From positions 1,116,001-1,180,000 of the forward strand of contig NZ_CP101154.1 in NCBI RefSeq assembly GCF_024298905.1: DNA of 64,000 nucleotides. Direction: 5' to 3'. Position numbers and translations under genes: made by a program. This document shows positions 63,368-64,000 of this stretch, in pieces (the first letter of the stretch is position 1; the number at the start of each line of letters is the position of its first letter). This stretch comes from Natronomonas marina (lineage in GTDB: Archaea; Halobacteriota; Halobacteria; Halobacteriales; Haloarculaceae). Under the pieces are notes generated by a model. That model saw only the letters and a list, made by a program, of their open reading frames with translations, was not told the origin of the DNA and did no database searches.

Positions 63368-63649
63368 TCAATCGTCGTCCGCGGTGTATGCGCCTGACCG
63401 GTGTTCGATGCTGTAGACGCGGAGTAGCTGCTCATCCTGGCGGGCCGAACATGCCAACCGAAACGATCCGATTCTGAGTTTCGAATACGGCGACCCGGTG
63501 AGCGGTTCCAGATACTCGTCGGGCGTCCGCCACTCGTCGTCGACAATCTCGTCCAATTTCGAGACGAGGCGGTCTTGCTGGTGGTCGTCCAGCCCTTCGA
63601 ACGTGTCCTCGGCGGACGCCCGGAGCTCCCAGTCCCAGTCGTCAGTCAT
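63368..63649 (-). CDS. RelE/ParE-like toxin
   Basis: 93 residues. The RelE/ParE fold is indicated by the order helix-strand: TFEGLDDHQQDRLVSKLDEI, YLEPLTGSPYSKLRIGSFR, and EQLLRVYSIEHRSGAY. ParE/RelE toxins inhibit gyrase or cut mRNA. It overlaps the antitoxin gene by 8 bases and is second in the pair. Confidence 0.85.
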   Translation of the reverse strand: MTDDWDWELRASAEDTFEGLDDHQQDRLVSKLDEIVDDEWRTPDEYLEPLTGSPYSKLRIGSFRLACSARQDEQLLRVYSIEHRSGAYTADDD

Positions 63650-63926
63650 CCTGCTCCAACTGGGCCTTCACCTCCTCGCTGCTGACGCCCTCGCCCTCCC
63701 CGGTCCGCAGTTTGTGTTCCTCGGAAGCGATCTCCTTCCAGGTCGCCCGCGTGAACGCGGGGTGTTTCACCGCGTCCCGGAGCACGTACCGGATGAACTC
63801 GCTTCGGGAGTTGAACCCCTCTTGCTCCCACGTCGTGTCGATGTCCTCCAGAAACGACTCGGTGATCCGGATGTTGATATTCGTCTTGTCCGGATCCGGT
63901 GTATCATTTGTATCTGCGTCCGACAT
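63642..63926 (-). CDS. ribbon-helix-helix antitoxin
   Basis: 94 residues. The RHH fold is seen in NINIRITESFLEDIDTTW and FNSRSEFIRYVLRDAV, with a disordered N-terminus and a C-terminal toxin-binding tail (EEVKAQLEQDD). First gene of the pair, with its own TATA box, so likely autoregulated. Confidence 0.87.
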   Translation of the reverse strand: MSDADTNDTPDPDKTNINIRITESFLEDIDTTWEQEGFNSRSEFIRYVLRDAVKHPAFTRATWKEIASEEHKLRTGEGEGVSSEEVKAQLEQDD

Positions 63927-63947
63927 ACATCCCTCTTTTGACGCCCA

Positions 63948-63956
63948 TCAAATAAG
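63948..63956 (-). promoter_or_regulatory. TATA box of the RHH/RelE pair
   Basis: CTTATTTGA on the minus strand, centred 26 bases before the ATG at 63926. Confidence 0.6.
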
Positions 63957-64000
63957 CCTGCGGGTAGATTCACCAACGACTCCGGCAGCCCCCGCTTCGA

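Noticed and set aside
63948-64000. Possible C-terminal end of a minus-strand gene entering from the right edge (EAGAAGVVGESTRRLI then stop)
   Set aside because: Only 16 codons are visible and they overlap the promoter of the RHH/RelE pair, so it cannot be judged.

Overview
This window is from a haloarchaeon (class Halobacteria). Evidence: very high GC, acidic Asp/Glu-rich proteins, Tat lipoproteins with RR motifs and LAGC-type lipoboxes, mostly leaderless promoters with TATA boxes about 26 bases before the start codon, archaeosine tRNA-modification genes, GatD, archaeal IF-2 and NOB1, halocyanin, SAMP-type ubiquitin-like proteins and a Bat-type HTH-10 regulator. I cannot name a genus from the sequence alone. 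No rRNA, tRNA, CRISPR array or complete insertion sequence was found.

Layout. 1-12 kb: tail of HMG-CoA reductase, small membrane and zinc-ribbon genes, isocitrate dehydrogenase, Ntn asparaginase, thioesterase, nucleoside phosphorylase, HAD hydrolase, PfkB kinase, GT2 glycosyltransferase, DUF63 protein, methionine aminopeptidase. 12-19 kb: HIT protein, CDF metal transporter, a PIN/UPF0175 toxin-antitoxin pair, tRNA methylthiotransferase, an AT-rich orphan membrane gene, deoC and arcS. 19-24 kb: a DUF433/DUF5615 pair inserted behind arcS, a SAMP3-like small operon, a methyltransferase and a secreted beta-helix protein. 24-33 kb: epoxide-hydrolase-like enzyme, aldehyde ferredoxin oxidoreductase, VanZ, RaSEA, and a 1290-residue secreted serine protease/beta-helix protein followed by a decayed copy of the RaSEA tail. 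33-43 kb: purine genes purQ, purS, purU, purC interrupted by toxin-antitoxin and IS debris, a lone iron-type ABC permease with iron-box-like operators, an eIF2B-like R15P isomerase, tgtA, a lipase and SAMP1. 43-53 kb: lipoproteins, GNAT, gatD, an ArsR-like regulator, DUF5802, a Vms1-like peptidyl-tRNA hydrolase, an IS scar and a Bat-like sensor-regulator. 53-64 kb: a rubrerythrin-like mini-protein with gdhB and a DgcN/DgcA pair (probable D-glutamate catabolism), a structured intergenic element, infB, halocyanin, PRC-barrel, nob1, CPBP protease, pgi and an RHH/RelE pair.

How it fits together. Three archaeosine genes (arcS, RaSEA, tgtA) lie dispersed in the window, and two of them show the same scar: cargo has been placed right behind the gene, with the gene's 3' end duplicated on the far side. 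For arcS it is a near-perfect 26-bp direct repeat around a toxin-antitoxin pair. For RaSEA it is a decayed copy of about 149 bp, 4.36 kb downstream, beyond the secreted protease gene. This repeated integration pattern is the most unusual feature here. Four toxin-antitoxin-type loci (one truncated) and two TnpB-type IS end scars also mark past mobile activity in an otherwise housekeeping region. Four short genes (52-58 residues at most), easily missed by length-limited gene calling, are annotated.
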